Source: Desulfuromonadaceae bacterium
GTDB lineage: Bacteria > Desulfobacterota > Desulfuromonadia > Geobacterales > Pseudopelobacteraceae
Direction: 5' to 3'
DNA length: 59,940 nt
Assembly (NCBI GenBank): GCA_028687585.1
Contig: JAQTZV010000034.1
Location: forward strand, 1-59,940
Below are positions 44,122 to 53,515 of this stretch, one piece after another (position 1 is the first letter of the stretch; the number at the start of each line of letters is the position of its first letter). Below the pieces are notes generated by a model, which was not told the DNA's origin, did no database searches, and saw only the letters and a list, made by a program, of their open reading frames with translations. The position numbers were made by a program, and so were the translations under genes.

Positions 44122-46525
44122 AACTCACTCCGCCATCAACCATTGCCTCAATTTCAGCGATCTCACTCGCATCCGACGTGAATACGTAATAGGAGAACGG
44201 ATCGACGGCCAGTCTGCCGATACCGACCCCGAACGGCGTGTCCATGAAGATCTCCGAATACTTGGGCTTGTTGCTCTTGGTGGACTTCAAAATTTTCATG
44301 GTGAAGTCGTCGTAGTCCATCAGCTTCTCGTCCAGCGCCTTTTCGAAGTCAGATGACTCCAGATAGAACTTGAAGGCAGAATTGTTCCTGATGACATCGC
44401 CAACCCCGCCGAAGAGCTTCATGTCGAGCACCGACTGAGTGATTATGGTGAAGCTCCCACCGTATTTGCGGGCACGACGGTACCCTTCCTCGATAACCTC
44501 CTTCAGGGCCGAACTCTCGCCAAGAAACTGCCACGCCTCATCAAATACGATCAGCCGTTGATCCGACTTGTCGGAAAGATACATGTCCTGGGTAACGGCA
44601 TTGATCACCTGGAGAGTGACAACCCGGAACAGCTCTTTTCGGGACTTGAGATGTTCCAGTTCCAGCACCACGAATTCGTCGTTGGAGATGTCGAGGCTGC
44701 TTCTGCCGTTAAAGAAGCGGCCAAAGGCCCCATCGCTCTTGAAGTCAGCCAGATTGAAAGCTATCCGAGTGGCGGCCTCCCTGATTTCTCCACCCTCCGA
44801 TGAATGACTGTCAAAATTGAACAGGTAATCGTAGATGGTGTCGATGCCGGCATCGTTTCCCTCCTTCTGCCAAGCCCAGCGTACGGCCTGCTTGATCAAG
44901 GTCATTTCAGTCTCGCTGGGAATGGTCTTGCCGGTGGAGAAAACCATCTGGGCAACGATGGGAGCAATAACCGGAATGTCGTACTCGGGATCGATGATGT
45001 TGGTGAAAGGGTTCAGGCAGATCTGGGAATCTTCACTGAAGTCCAGATAACGGGCACCGAAGAGCTTGGTCATCTTCTTGTAGGAACCGCCGATGTCGAT
45101 GATCCGGATCTTCGACTTCATGGCAAAGTAGTTGTAGACCAGATAGTTGATGAAAAAGCTTTTACCGGCACCGCTGGAGGCGCAGACCATGGCGTTGTGG
45201 TTGTTGACCCCTTTATTGAAGATGTCGAGGCCGAACAGGTTTCCTTTTCTTCCGGCAAAAAGCATCACCGGCTTGCCCAGTCCAGAGAAGTCCCCCTGTA
45301 CCGGCAGGGTTACGGCGATACTGTCCACCGGCAGGATATGGTCACGGTCGAGGGTATCGACATTGCTTCCGGTATCGTAGAGACCAAACGGCAAAGATGA
45401 GATAAAAAGGATTGGCAGTATTCCTTTGTCCTCCTGCATCACATACCCTTGACCTTCCCATACCCGTTTGGCCCTGGTCACCGATTCGTTCACCAGCCAC
45501 TCGTCGCTGCCGTAAACCCACATGATCGGGATAATCCGGTAGAACTTGGTACCCCGTTCCAGTTCGTCGACCGCCCAGAGATATTCATCTTTCTTCCGGG
45601 ACAGCGACGGTGCAAAGCTGCCGACCCCCTGCTGCTGCAGGACCATGTTGCATTTTGTGTGCAGCTTGTTCTTCTGGTTCCGCAGAACTATATTCAGGGT
45701 GAAGAAGAACGGCGTCCGGATCTGATCGGAGTCGGTAGCCATCCCCATGATCCCGCCGAAGAGCTGGTTGGTCTGGATCGGGTCGCCATTCAGGGGGAAC
45801 GATTTCGGTGTCACACAACGAAAATGTTTGGAGTCAAACTTAAGCGAGGAGAACCGTTTCTCGACTTTGGTTCCGAGCAAAACTTGCTTGCGGATTATGT
45901 TTCGTTCGTCATAGTGGCTGGAATTGCTTGAGGGATCGTCGTTCAGCATCCGTCGCAGCCAGTCCAGCAACCTTCCCGGTCTGACTGCAACCGGAGAAAG
46001 GCCTGCTCCCCGTAATACTTCCTGGATCGTGCCGAACACCTCCTCCATGTTCACCTGACCACTTTCTTTCACCGGGAACTTGACTGTAAAAAACATTCTG
46101 AAGTTTCGGATCGGAATCCCACTCAAACAGCCGAGGCCTTCCACTCCCTCCTGGAAAAAACGCGAGACATTGTTCGACACGTCATGCACCAACTTGCTGT
46201 CACGACTCTTTAGCGAGCCATACGCATCCACAATCGGTTGCACGAAAGGGTCGGCAAACAGGATGAACTGCATGATCGAACCTTCAGGCAGATTGACGCG
46301 GAAGATTCCCTCCAAGGTCCTGATAGTGGTCTCGCTGGCAAAGGCCAGAGGAGCACACTCCCACATCATGCCGAAGGTGTTGTCGGTGTTCAGGTAGATC
46401 TGTTTCTTTGGTTCATAGGCGATCCAGGGGAGATAGTTGGAAAATTTCTCTCGCTGCGAAAGCCTCCGCAGTTCTCCGCGAGTGACTCCTCCATCTTTGC
46501 CAAACAGAGATGACATGATGCCCAT
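44078..46525 (-). CDS. traC: Type IV secretion ATPase TraC (VirB4 family)
   Basis: 815 residues. Walker A CASSGAGKSFF near residues 447-457 and Walker B LIVFDEAWQFL near 665-675, with ARKYGGSFTIITQS after it. The N-terminal half (SNYLPWIAYEPKKQIYLNTDN) is typical of TraC. It powers pilus assembly at the inner membrane. Full-length and intact. Confidence 0.95.
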   Translation of the reverse strand: MGIMSSLFGKDGGVTRGELRRLSQREKFSNYLPWIAYEPKKQIYLNTDNTFGMMWECAPLAFASETTIRTLEGIFRVNLPEGSIMQFILFADPFVQPIVDAYGSLKSRDSKLVHDVSNNVSRFFQEGVEGLGCLSGIPIRNFRMFFTVKFPVKESGQVNMEEVFGTIQEVLRGAGLSPVAVRPGRLLDWLRRMLNDDPSSNSSHYDERNIIRKQVLLGTKVEKRFSSLKFDSKHFRCVTPKSFPLNGDPIQTNQLFGGIMGMATDSDQIRTPFFFTLNIVLRNQKNKLHTKCNMVLQQQGVGSFAPSLSRKKDEYLWAVDELERGTKFYRIIPIMWVYGSDEWLVNESVTRAKRVWEGQGYVMQEDKGILPILFISSLPFGLYDTGSNVDTLDRDHILPVDSIAVTLPVQGDFSGLGKPVMLFAGRKGNLFGLDIFNKGVNNHNAMVCASSGAGKSFFINYLVYNYFAMKSKIRIIDIGGSYKKMTKLFGARYLDFSEDSQICLNPFTNIIDPEYDIPVIAPIVAQMVFSTGKTIPSETEMTLIKQAVRWAWQKEGNDAGIDTIYDYLFNFDSHSSEGGEIREAATRIAFNLADFKSDGAFGRFFNGRSSLDISNDEFVVLELEHLKSRKELFRVVTLQVINAVTQDMYLSDKSDQRLIVFDEAWQFLGESSALKEVIEEGYRRARKYGGSFTIITQSVLDMKLFGGVGDVIRNNSAFKFYLESSDFEKALDEKLMDYDDFTMKILKSTKSNKPKYSEIFMDTPFGVGIGRLAVDPFSYYVFTSDASEIAEIEAMVDGGVSYEDAIREMVKKYRS

Positions 46526-46528
46526 ACT

Positions 46529-47023
46529 CTAATCCTCCTCACCGGACGAGACAGTGTCGCCCAGGAGCCAGCGAGGTTCGTCAACGAAGAAATAGACGTA
46601 GCGCAGCATGTAAAATTCATTGTCCTGTCCGGTGTACGGCAGGAGCAGCACCCGCATGGTTTTGGGCGGCGCAACGACCGGAGTCACCGGCTCTTTCAGG
46701 AGGCCACTGAATTTGTCGAAAAGCGCAGTACGGTAATGGTTATAGGTACTGTTCTCTTTGGATGCAGAATTGAGCGTTATACCTTTTTCCCTGTCGGCAC
46801 AGGCTCCGGCAGAGACATCCTCAGTACTGCAATTCCCCTCTATATGATCCGAAGTTGTTGCGGCGCTTTTTCCTGTGCCCTTGGCTGATTCGCTGTACGC
46901 CGTCTGGACGGATACGCATTTTCCGTTACCGGTCTCGGGACAGCTGAAACTGCTCTCATATGGATTGAGCAGGGCACAGCCGCTCATGGTCAGCATTCCT
47001 ATGACTATCAGGGCCTTCTTCAC
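46529..47023 (-). CDS. traV: Outer-membrane lipoprotein TraV
   Basis: 164 residues; lipobox LTMSGC with Cys16 as the lipidation site, followed by NPYESSFSCPETGNGKCVSVQ, the conserved TraV N terminus. TraV anchors the TraK-TraB core complex to the outer membrane. It lies between traB and traC with short overlaps or gaps. Confidence 0.9.
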   Translation of the reverse strand: MKKALIVIGMLTMSGCALLNPYESSFSCPETGNGKCVSVQTAYSESAKGTGKSAATTSDHIEGNCSTEDVSAGACADREKGITLNSASKENSTYNHYRTALFDKFSGLLKEPVTPVVAPPKTMRVLLLPYTGQDNEFYMLRYVYFFVDEPRWLLGDTVSSGEED

Positions 47024-48297
47024 TTTGCGCCTCCCTTGGCAATTTTCTTGATATCGAGGTTGATTCCTTCGCTGATGACCAGTGTCACCGGTTTTGTGGC
47101 TCCGACTTCTATGACCGGCATGGTTTGCCGGGCGAGTTCCATGTAGAACTTCTGGATCTCCTTGAAGCCGCTCGACAGACCGGATCCAAGCCCGGACACG
47201 GCAATGTCCTTTGGATCGATGGTTTGGGTGGTGCCAAGCGGGCTTACCGCCATGGTTGTAGCCGAAGCCTTTATGGCATCTCCAGCTCCTCCGAAGAATC
47301 CGGCCAGCATACTTCTGGCAATCATGGAACCCATTTTCGCCACAACACGTCCCCTCAAGCCGATCTTGCCATCCTCATCAACGACAAAACCCTTAACCTT
47401 CTGATCGACAACAGCCTGACCCTTACGGTCAAGACACGACAGAGAGACAAGCAACAGCTCCGCTCGCTCGGTTGCCAGGTTTCCCTTGCCGTCGGCAATC
47501 ACGAAACACCCTTTGAGGTTTGCCTTGACACTGTTGGGCAGAACCGCCGGGGTTTTGACCCTGAGCAGAACCGGCACCGGATTACCTTTGGCCTCTGATG
47601 TTGTGGGAGCGTCCAAGCCACTCAACAGGGTCGCCTCCATAAAGGAAGGAGGCAGATAGACAGAACCGGTTGTTGTGTCTTTTTTTTTATCCTCTGCTTC
47701 TGTCTTGGCTGACTTACCTGATCCGGAATGGGACACTATGGTGATGTCGCCAACCTCGGTTTCGGGCAGTGGTGGCTGGCCAACCGGCATCCCTTGCACT
47801 GTGGCAGGCAATGGTGGCAGCGATACGCTGCCTTGAGGAATTGGCGGCAGTGGTGGCAGCTGTTGCTTGCTGTTCACTGATTTTGGAAAACCTGCATTTT
47901 GTGACTGCCCCGGCAACGGTGCGTTTGCCGTAATGCGAGGATCACCCTGAGTTTTTGCCACCGCACCTGCCGGTAACTGCGGCTGCACGACAGCTTGTCC
48001 ACTCTTCTCTCGGGTAATTTCGTCAAGCTTCTTCTGGAGTTCGACGAGCTTGTCGTCACGCTTTGAGATCTCTTTCTGGCTTTCGAGGAACTGTGATTTT
48101 TCCAATAGCTTTGGCTCAATATCCAACGTGGTCTGCTTTGCGCTTTTTGCCGGCAACTGGTTTTTCCCGCTGTTCATGGCCATATTCCCGAGAAAGTAGA
48201 CCGCCAAAAAGGCGCATCCTCCGCCGACCCAGACAATCAGGCGGCGTTGATTACCATTCAGATTGTTCCATAAGGAGAGCAGCCTATCTTTCATCAT
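47020..48297 (-). CDS. traB: Core-complex protein TraB (VirB10-like)
   Basis: 425 residues. Cytoplasmic N terminus, one transmembrane segment (about 21-43), coiled coil (about 60-95), a Pro-rich periplasmic linker (about 130-185), then the VirB10-like beta domain (GCFVIADGKGNLATERAELLLVSLSCLD; GFVVDEDGKIGLRGRVV). Spans the envelope and links TraC and coupling protein to TraK/TraV. Confidence 0.95.
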   Translation of the reverse strand: MMKDRLLSLWNNLNGNQRRLIVWVGGGCAFLAVYFLGNMAMNSGKNQLPAKSAKQTTLDIEPKLLEKSQFLESQKEISKRDDKLVELQKKLDEITREKSGQAVVQPQLPAGAVAKTQGDPRITANAPLPGQSQNAGFPKSVNSKQQLPPLPPIPQGSVSLPPLPATVQGMPVGQPPLPETEVGDITIVSHSGSGKSAKTEAEDKKKDTTTGSVYLPPSFMEATLLSGLDAPTTSEAKGNPVPVLLRVKTPAVLPNSVKANLKGCFVIADGKGNLATERAELLLVSLSCLDRKGQAVVDQKVKGFVVDEDGKIGLRGRVVAKMGSMIARSMLAGFFGGAGDAIKASATTMAVSPLGTTQTIDPKDIAVSGLGSGLSSGFKEIQKFYMELARQTMPVIEVGATKPVTLVISEGINLDIKKIAKGGAK

Positions 48298-49219
48298 CTG
48301 CCTCCTGATCTGCTTCTGATGGTCGATCCTTGGTCTTCACTATCTGCTTTGCCGGGGTATTTGATCTTACACCGTCCATTACCGGCAGATCACCGGCCAG
48401 TTTTCGTGACCCCAGTTTCTCCGCACGCTGCTCAACGACGTAGAGACGTGAAGTATCACCAGCCCGCAGGATGTGGCGCTCAAGAGATACCGCGACCGGG
48501 TTTTCTGCCAGTTCCGTCTTCAGGAACATCTTCTCGTTCAATTTGAACTCGGTGATCACACCCCGTAGAGCGGCTTCATACTCCTTGATCCGGATCCCTT
48601 CGCCTTCGATATCCACGGTTCGTTTAAGGATCAGCCGGATTTCGCGGAACAAAAGGAACTGTTTCTCCTTATAGTTGATGCTGTAAGAATCGGGGATGTT
48701 CTCGGTGTAGACATCCTTGACGGCTTTGAGCACCTTCTTCTCGAACGGCAATCCCACATAGAGAGACTGATTTTCCTTGATCTTCCGGTCCTTGCCTGAT
48801 GTCAGGCGAATCGTTTGTGAGGGGATTCTCTGCGGGAAGATGACCATGCTGAAAGTCTCGTCACCGCAGACCACGTAGAGTTCGGTCGGTGTCGTTGCAT
48901 ATACAAATTTGTCACCTTTCTTGATTACCTTGAACTTCACAAAGGCATCCTTACCGGTGATCTTGATGGTGAGACCTTTCTCGGAAGATGTCAGTGCTTC
49001 GCGGATATCAGCCGGACAGGAAATACGATTCATGTCCGAACTGGACAGCCGGACAGTCGTGGTTGCTTCCGGGAGGACAACAGTGGGAAACTCTCCCTCG
49101 GCTGGTTGTTCGACTACCTGGTCAGTCGCGGCCTTCTGTTTCGGTACGCCACCATGCTCTGCCGCCTGTGCTAACACCGGTACCAGTAATGCGGCCAATA
49201 AAGCAATTTTGCGCATCAT
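48284..49219 (-). CDS. traK: Core-complex secretin-like protein TraK (VirB9-like)
   Basis: 311 residues; signal peptide (VLAQAAEH). The N-terminal beta domain includes TTVRLSSSDMNRISCP, and the C-terminal part contains LERHILRAGDTSRLYVVE, as in TraK proteins. It overlaps traE by 4 nt and traB by 14 nt. Confidence 0.9.
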   Translation of the reverse strand: MMRKIALLAALLVPVLAQAAEHGGVPKQKAATDQVVEQPAEGEFPTVVLPEATTTVRLSSSDMNRISCPADIREALTSSEKGLTIKITGKDAFVKFKVIKKGDKFVYATTPTELYVVCGDETFSMVIFPQRIPSQTIRLTSGKDRKIKENQSLYVGLPFEKKVLKAVKDVYTENIPDSYSINYKEKQFLLFREIRLILKRTVDIEGEGIRIKEYEAALRGVITEFKLNEKMFLKTELAENPVAVSLERHILRAGDTSRLYVVEQRAEKLGSRKLAGDLPVMDGVRSNTPAKQIVKTKDRPSEADQEADDER

Positions 49220-49794
49220 GCCCCCTTCTTCTCGCCCAATGCCGGCTTCTCATAGAGCCGGATCAGGATGAATTTTCCGTTATCGAATCGGTATTCAATG
49301 ATGTAGACCTTCAGGACGTCTTCCGCCTTTTGATCCACCATGTAGGTTTTCTTGGTGCCGGTGACTTCCAGTCGGTGTTTCTCGCTGTCATTGTTGATGG
49401 CATGGATGTAAAAGGCGCTTGATGCCTTGGTGTTTTCAATTTTATCCGCCAACTCGTACAGCTCTTTCCGGGAAGCCTGAAACTCTGCCGGATCATAAAC
49501 GGCCAGCAGTTCGCTGAACTGCGACCGGGCATTGACGGGGTTATACGTAAGAGCCAGATTCATAATGTAGCGGGTGAACTCCTTGAGATACTCATCAGAA
49601 GCTTTGTCGCCTGAGACCGAGATTCTGGAATTGATGGTCGGGGGGACGAGGATTACCCGCTGGCTGTTCAGGGCCATGAACAATCCGGCGGTGTTTATGA
49701 CAACGGCAATACCCAGCGCCACGACGACGAACTTGAGCAGCCGGTTTTCGGCGAATACATTGGAACTTTTTTGCAGAAATATATCGAGGTTCAC
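49216..49794 (-). CDS. traE: Conjugal transfer protein TraE (VirB5/VirB8-like position)
   Basis: 192 residues; single N-terminal membrane anchor (about 22-45), periplasmic domain with YNPVNARSQFSELLAVYDP, and KTYMVDQ, the usual TraE pattern. Inner-membrane pilus-assembly component. Confidence 0.9.
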   Translation of the reverse strand: MNLDIFLQKSSNVFAENRLLKFVVVALGIAVVINTAGLFMALNSQRVILVPPTINSRISVSGDKASDEYLKEFTRYIMNLALTYNPVNARSQFSELLAVYDPAEFQASRKELYELADKIENTKASSAFYIHAINNDSEKHRLEVTGTKKTYMVDQKAEDVLKVYIIEYRFDNGKFILIRLYEKPALGEKKGA

Positions 49795-49816
49795 TTCTTC
49801 ACTCCCACTGTGGTGG

Positions 49817-50083
49817 TTATTCCAGAAAATCTCTTTCGAAAAACTGCGGGTATCCCTTCATCGGGGCCAGGCCGATAAAATAGAGGATGTGGCGCAAAAA
49901 CCCACGCGGGTACAGCCTTTTTAAGCGACTATAGGCCCACGGCACGACAATCATGACCAGCCAGAAACACCCCCCGTACTGTTGGGCGAAGATAAAACTC
50001 GCCGTCATGATTGCCAGATCATCCGGCTCAAACCAGAGAACCTGAAAAGGCTGTGTCAGGTATTGGGGAAACTTGCGGATCAC
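49817..50083 (-). CDS. traL: Conjugal transfer protein TraL
   Basis: 88 residues; FPQYLTQPFQVLWFEPDD followed by two hydrophobic segments and a short basic C terminus ending YPQFFERDFLE, fitting TraL, which sits between pilin and TraE in all F-type operons. Confidence 0.9.
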   Translation of the reverse strand: MIRKFPQYLTQPFQVLWFEPDDLAIMTASFIFAQQYGGCFWLVMIVVPWAYSRLKRLYPRGFLRHILYFIGLAPMKGYPQFFERDFLE

Positions 50084-50141
50084 GTTTTGTCACCATAGAA
50101 ACTGCGAAATACCAGGAGGGCCTGCGCCCCCCTGGTTGCTG

Positions 50142-50441
50142 TCAGATAATCATTCCGAGAGAGGTGACGATCTTGTCAGAGTTGATGACGAGAACACCCC
50201 CCAGAATGCAGAGGACTGCCGGCACCAGCTTTTGCTGGATCATGACGACGACGCCGGCAATGATGGCAAGAACCCCGGCGATAGCGCCGAAGGGACCTTT
50301 GAGAATATTGTTTATGAAGAAGTCATAGGCCTCGTAGCCGAATGAACCTGCTACCGGAGCGACAAGGGCCATGGCCTGGGATGCCGCCAGCGTCACGATC
50401 ATCGCGACGACAGTCATGAGAAGCATTTTTCGATTGTGCAT
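50142..50441 (-). CDS. traA: F-type pilin precursor TraA
   Basis: 99 residues. Leader with predicted cleavage after SQAMA (about 26), then a short polar segment and two hydrophobic helices (about 50-68 and 76-93), the layout of VirB2/TraA pilins. First structural gene before traL. Maturation may involve the S26 peptidase encoded at 35075-35569. Confidence 0.8.
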   Translation of the reverse strand: MHNRKMLLMTVVAMIVTLAASQAMALVAPVAGSFGYEAYDFFINNILKGPFGAIAGVLAIIAGVVVMIQQKLVPAVLCILGGVLVINSDKIVTSLGMII

Positions 50442-50495
50442 TTATTTCTCCTTTGTGCTTTTGTTGTGATAGTCAGTCTGTACTGCAGAATTGAT

Positions 50496-51248
50496 TCAAC
50501 GCGATTCCGGTCCACTCACCCCCTTTCCCTTGTCCAGCAAACCGGATATCCGTTGGAGGTCTGCGCCATTCACATGGGCACCATCGATCCAGAGTGCCGG
50601 AGTTCCTCGCACGCCAATCCCGGAGGCAATTTTCTCCATCTCCTCCAATTGCGACTGCTGGACACCTTCGGCGACAGGTATCGGTTTGCCATCAAATTTT
50701 CCTCCGAATACCTCGAGGAAAGCTTTCTGTCTGTCAGCATGTGACAGAATGTAACGGGCCTTCTTTTCAGCATCAGGGTGGATCTTACGGAGCGGGACGA
50801 AATAGACGTAGCGGGTTACATCTGTTCGTTTGGCAAGGAAGCTATCAACTTTGCGGCAATAGGGGCAGTCGGGGTCGGTAAACTCGATAACCCTCTTGGA
50901 TCCGGTACCGATTTTTAGGGCTTTATCCAGGGGGAGGTCCTTGATTCTATCTGCAGCAACCTTCTCCCGCATCTCGGCTGTCAGGTTTTTACCGTCCTTG
51001 GTCCAGATTTCCCCAAAGAAGAGGTATCCTTCCGGGCTGAAGTAAAATACCTGTTCTCCTGCCGTGATCTCATAGAGGCCCTTGAGTGGTGATTCCCTGA
51101 AACCATCCAACGTCAGATTTGGGAAGGACTTCATCAGATTTTCTTTCTCCGTTTTCAGATCTTCGTTAGCCATTGAGAATCCCGCTGCTGTCACAATGGA
51201 CAGCAGCAGCCCGCAGATAGTGAAAATACTGCTATTCCTCAGTTTCAT
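50496..51248 (-). CDS. dsbC: DsbC-like periplasmic disulfide isomerase
   Basis: 250 residues; signal peptide, N-terminal dimerisation domain (about 28-90), thioredoxin domain with CPYC at 128-131 and cis-Pro loop RGTPALWIDG near 213-222. Transfer operons often encode DsbC to fold Cys-rich TraN and TraU, both present here. The start overlaps the OmpA-like stop by 4 nt. Confidence 0.9.
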   Translation of the reverse strand: MKLRNSSIFTICGLLLSIVTAAGFSMANEDLKTEKENLMKSFPNLTLDGFRESPLKGLYEITAGEQVFYFSPEGYLFFGEIWTKDGKNLTAEMREKVAADRIKDLPLDKALKIGTGSKRVIEFTDPDCPYCRKVDSFLAKRTDVTRYVYFVPLRKIHPDAEKKARYILSHADRQKAFLEVFGGKFDGKPIPVAEGVQQSQLEEMEKIASGIGVRGTPALWIDGAHVNGADLQRISGLLDKGKGVSGPESR

Positions 51249-51850
51249 TTTTTCTCCTTTCGTTGCTCCACAATGTCAACCCGCCTGTTCAACTGCTTGT
51301 CATTTGATACAGGGCAGCATGTGCCTCTTCCTCCAACAGTTCCCACCTTCAATCCATTGGCCTTCAAAATACCTGCTACGTGCTCCGCCCTTCTGATCGA
51401 CAGCTTTTCGTTATAGGCATTCGTCCCAATCAAGCAGGTGTAGCCCTTCAGGTCGAATGTGCTGGATGCCGGTAATCCCTTCAGCAGTTTGATGAGTCTG
51501 TTGCTCTCGCGACGGGACAAGTGTGCACTGTCGAAATCGAACAGAACTGTTTCGGTTCGGACCGGGGCCTGGTTTGTTTTGCTTTTCTTGATCAGGGCTT
51601 CATGTTCTTCCTGTCTGGAAGGGACTGCCTGCTTCTCCGAAGCAGTTAAACGCAGTGCCAGTTTTGGTACAACTGGCATCATCGACAGCTCGTTATCCGG
51701 GCAGCTTGAGCAAACTACGAATTGCTCCTCTTCCTTGGCCATCACCGCTTCGAATGTGTAGCCGTACATCCGTTGGCGGATGTCAGTGGCGTGGCTTGCC
51801 AATGGAACAAGTTGCGAAAGCACGATGATTCTCAAGGTTTTTGCCAGCAT
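51245..51850 (-). CDS. OmpA-family peptidoglycan-binding protein
   Basis: 201 residues; signal peptide (LVPLASHA). The C-terminal 90 residues form an OmpA-like domain (VLFDFDSAHLSRRESNRL..; LSIRRAEHVAGILKANGL; NRRVDIVEQ). It could anchor the transfer apparatus to the cell wall. First gene of the transfer operon: ATG 51850 follows GGAGG and the shared promoter motif at 51883-51900. Confidence 0.85.
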   Translation of the reverse strand: MLAKTLRIIVLSQLVPLASHATDIRQRMYGYTFEAVMAKEEEQFVVCSSCPDNELSMMPVVPKLALRLTASEKQAVPSRQEEHEALIKKSKTNQAPVRTETVLFDFDSAHLSRRESNRLIKLLKGLPASSTFDLKGYTCLIGTNAYNEKLSIRRAEHVAGILKANGLKVGTVGGRGTCCPVSNDKQLNRRVDIVEQRKEKK

Positions 51851-51882
51851 GTGGCCTCCAAAAATGGTTGTTCATAGAAATA

Positions 51883-51900
51883 ATCTATAGGGGGGGCAGG
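51883..51900 (-). promoter_or_regulatory. Shared promoter/operator motif, copy A (transfer operon)
   Basis: On the minus strand CCTGCCCCCCCTATAGAT, with TATAGAT placed as a -10 box 33 nt before the start codon of the first transfer gene. There is no recognisable -35, suggesting an activator or another sigma factor. Identical to copy B and one base from copy C. The divergent region 51901-52164 between copies A and B carries no gene; it includes long A/T runs at 52095-52140. Confidence 0.7.
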
Positions 51901-52164
51901 CTGGACGCTCTGCTTGGGAGGTCATGAAGTTAACTGAGGATCATCGGGAATCAACGTGAGACGTCAGGATAGATTGTGGTCGCGATGATTATTTTCAAGG
52001 GCAGAAGTGACTAAGCGAATGACGCATATGAAAAACCTACCCGCATGCAAGGAGGCATACCTGACTGGACAGATTAGCTTTGGCAGGATCAGCACCATAA
52101 TAATTTTTTTATTATTTTTATATTATGTGGTTACATATTTTTTTCGACAAAACGGCCCAAGTTA

Positions 52165-52182
52165 CCTGCCCCCCCTATAGAT
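52165..52182 (+). promoter_or_regulatory. Shared promoter/operator motif, copy B (alpA-trfA operon)
   Basis: CCTGCCCCCCCTATAGAT on the plus strand, 40 nt before the AlpA-like start at 52223. Same 18 bases as copy A in divergent orientation, so replication and transfer operons are controlled from one 370-bp region. Confidence 0.7.
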
Positions 52183-52222
52183 TTATGTAACAAGGAGAAA
52201 CATCAAGAACGGAGGAAAAGCA

Positions 52223-52396
52223 ATGGAAGCTCTTTTGAGGCAACGTGACCTGATGGAAATCATGCATGTATCGCGAGCAACACTCTGGAGGATGCTGAGA
52301 TATCAGGATTTTCCGAAACCGGTCGTTTTGATGGGATGCAAGCGATGGCGGCATGAGGATTTTGAATCGTGGCTGGAGGCGAAAAAAGGTGATTGA
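52223..52396 (+). CDS. AlpA/excisionase-like small DNA-binding protein
   Basis: 57 residues, ATG 52223 behind CGGAGG. Begins MEALLRQRDLMEIMHVSRAT and continues LWRMLRYQDFPKPV..KRWRHEDFESWLEAKK: the MerR-type winged helix of AlpA and Xis-like proteins, with the helix-turn-helix at about 7-28. It precedes trfA by 44 nt. Likely an operon regulator, or an excision factor if the element integrates. Confidence 0.8.
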   Translation: MEALLRQRDLMEIMHVSRATLWRMLRYQDFPKPVVLMGCKRWRHEDFESWLEAKKGD

Positions 52397-52440
52397 GTTT
52401 CAAATGCTAATTACAGCGGTTGTAATGCTGGAGGTCTTGA

Positions 52441-53274
52441 TTGCATGACATTTCACAACCGCTTCTTTTCGGCGTTAATGATTCGGTGTCTGAATCTCTT
52501 GAACAGATGCTGGCGAGCCTGGCAGCGCAGCCCAAGTTTCTTCCCGAATGGCCCGACGGGCAAAGATCGATGCCGAATGAGATTCTCCGTTCGGCGCTCT
52601 TCAACTGTCGCAACAGGAATCTTCCGCGCGTGTTCATGAAGGAAGCCGAAATAGCCGTGATTGGAGATGGGGAGGTCATCTATCGAGGCGAAGAGTTGCG
52701 CCAGGATGATGAACTTGTCTGGATGCACCTTATGCACCTGATCAAGAAGCTCCCTTTGGGAGAATGTGTCGACTTCACGCCATATTCATTCATCAAAGCG
52801 CTTGGGTGGCCAATCAAGGGGCAAAACTATGAACGGCTGAGAATCTGCTTGAGTCGTATGCAGGCAACTGCGTTGCGAATCCAGTCGAAGCGCCTGCAGT
52901 GCTTTATCAGCATCTCGCTGATCCAGAAGTTTCTGTCGAAAAACGATCAAAATGAAAATCTCTCCCGCTGGCAAGTATGGGTCGGTAAGGAAATGCAGTT
53001 GCTGTTCGACGAGGAGTTTTTGACCCGTGTGACCTGGGAAACCAGGCGTTCATTACCGGATGGTATCGCCTCCAAGTTGTTCGGTTACTGGGCCAGTCAT
53101 CGCAAGCCGTATCCGGTCAAGATCGAGACCTTATTGAAGCTGTGCGGATCAACAATGGCTGTAAAACATTTCAAAGCGGAACTGAAGAAGGCCCTCGATC
53201 ATCTCAGGCTGATCGGTTTTCTGGAAACATGGGAGTTCAAGAAAGATCTTGTTGTGGTTACCAGGAGGTATTGA
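52441..53274 (+). CDS. trfA: Plasmid replication initiator TrfA
   Basis: 277 residues. Start is TTG 52441: GGAGG lies 6 nt upstream and an in-frame stop (TGA) directly precedes it. The region VIYRGEELRQDDELVWMHL..GECVDFTPYSFIKALGW..Y and the following winged-helix part are typical of TrfA (RK2 family), which binds iterons and recruits DnaB. The stop codon overlaps the first of six iterons, so initiator and origin are adjacent. Confidence 0.9.
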   Translation: MHDISQPLLFGVNDSVSESLEQMLASLAAQPKFLPEWPDGQRSMPNEILRSALFNCRNRNLPRVFMKEAEIAVIGDGEVIYRGEELRQDDELVWMHLMHLIKKLPLGECVDFTPYSFIKALGWPIKGQNYERLRICLSRMQATALRIQSKRLQCFISISLIQKFLSKNDQNENLSRWQVWVGKEMQLLFDEEFLTRVTWETRRSLPDGIASKLFGYWASHRKPYPVKIETLLKLCGSTMAVKHFKAELKKALDHLRLIGFLETWEFKKDLVVVTRRY

Positions 53275-53503
53275 CCTTTGACCGACCAACTATTGACCTA
53301 TGACCGACTCACTATTGACCTTTGGCCGACCAGTACTGACTTTAGACCGACCAATGTATTGACTTTAGACCGACCGGACTGTTGACCTTAGACCGACCGG
53401 CATTGCGCGGTTTTCTGAAATCAATGGCATGGTTACAAGGTTATCAACAACCAGTTAACCTTCTTTTAACCAATTTTTAACCAATAATATACTTCGGATT
53501 GAC
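53271..53503 (+). other. Replication origin oriV: six iterons, DnaA box, AT-rich region
   Basis: Six 17-bp direct repeats of the type TTGACCTTTGACCGACC start at 53271, 53293, 53315, 53336, 53359 and 53382, spaced 21-23 bp, about one helical turn multiple. A DnaA-box-like TTATCAACA (53441-53449) follows, then three TTAACC repeats in an AT-rich stretch (53453-53490) suited to strand opening. This is the layout of iteron plasmids with TrfA. Confidence 0.9.
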
Positions 53504-53515
53504 ATGAAGGAACCG

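Noticed and set aside
53271..53398. CRISPR-like array appearance of short regular repeats
   Set aside because: Repeats are 17 bp with 4-6 bp spacers and begin in the trfA stop codon, which is the layout of iterons, not of CRISPR.
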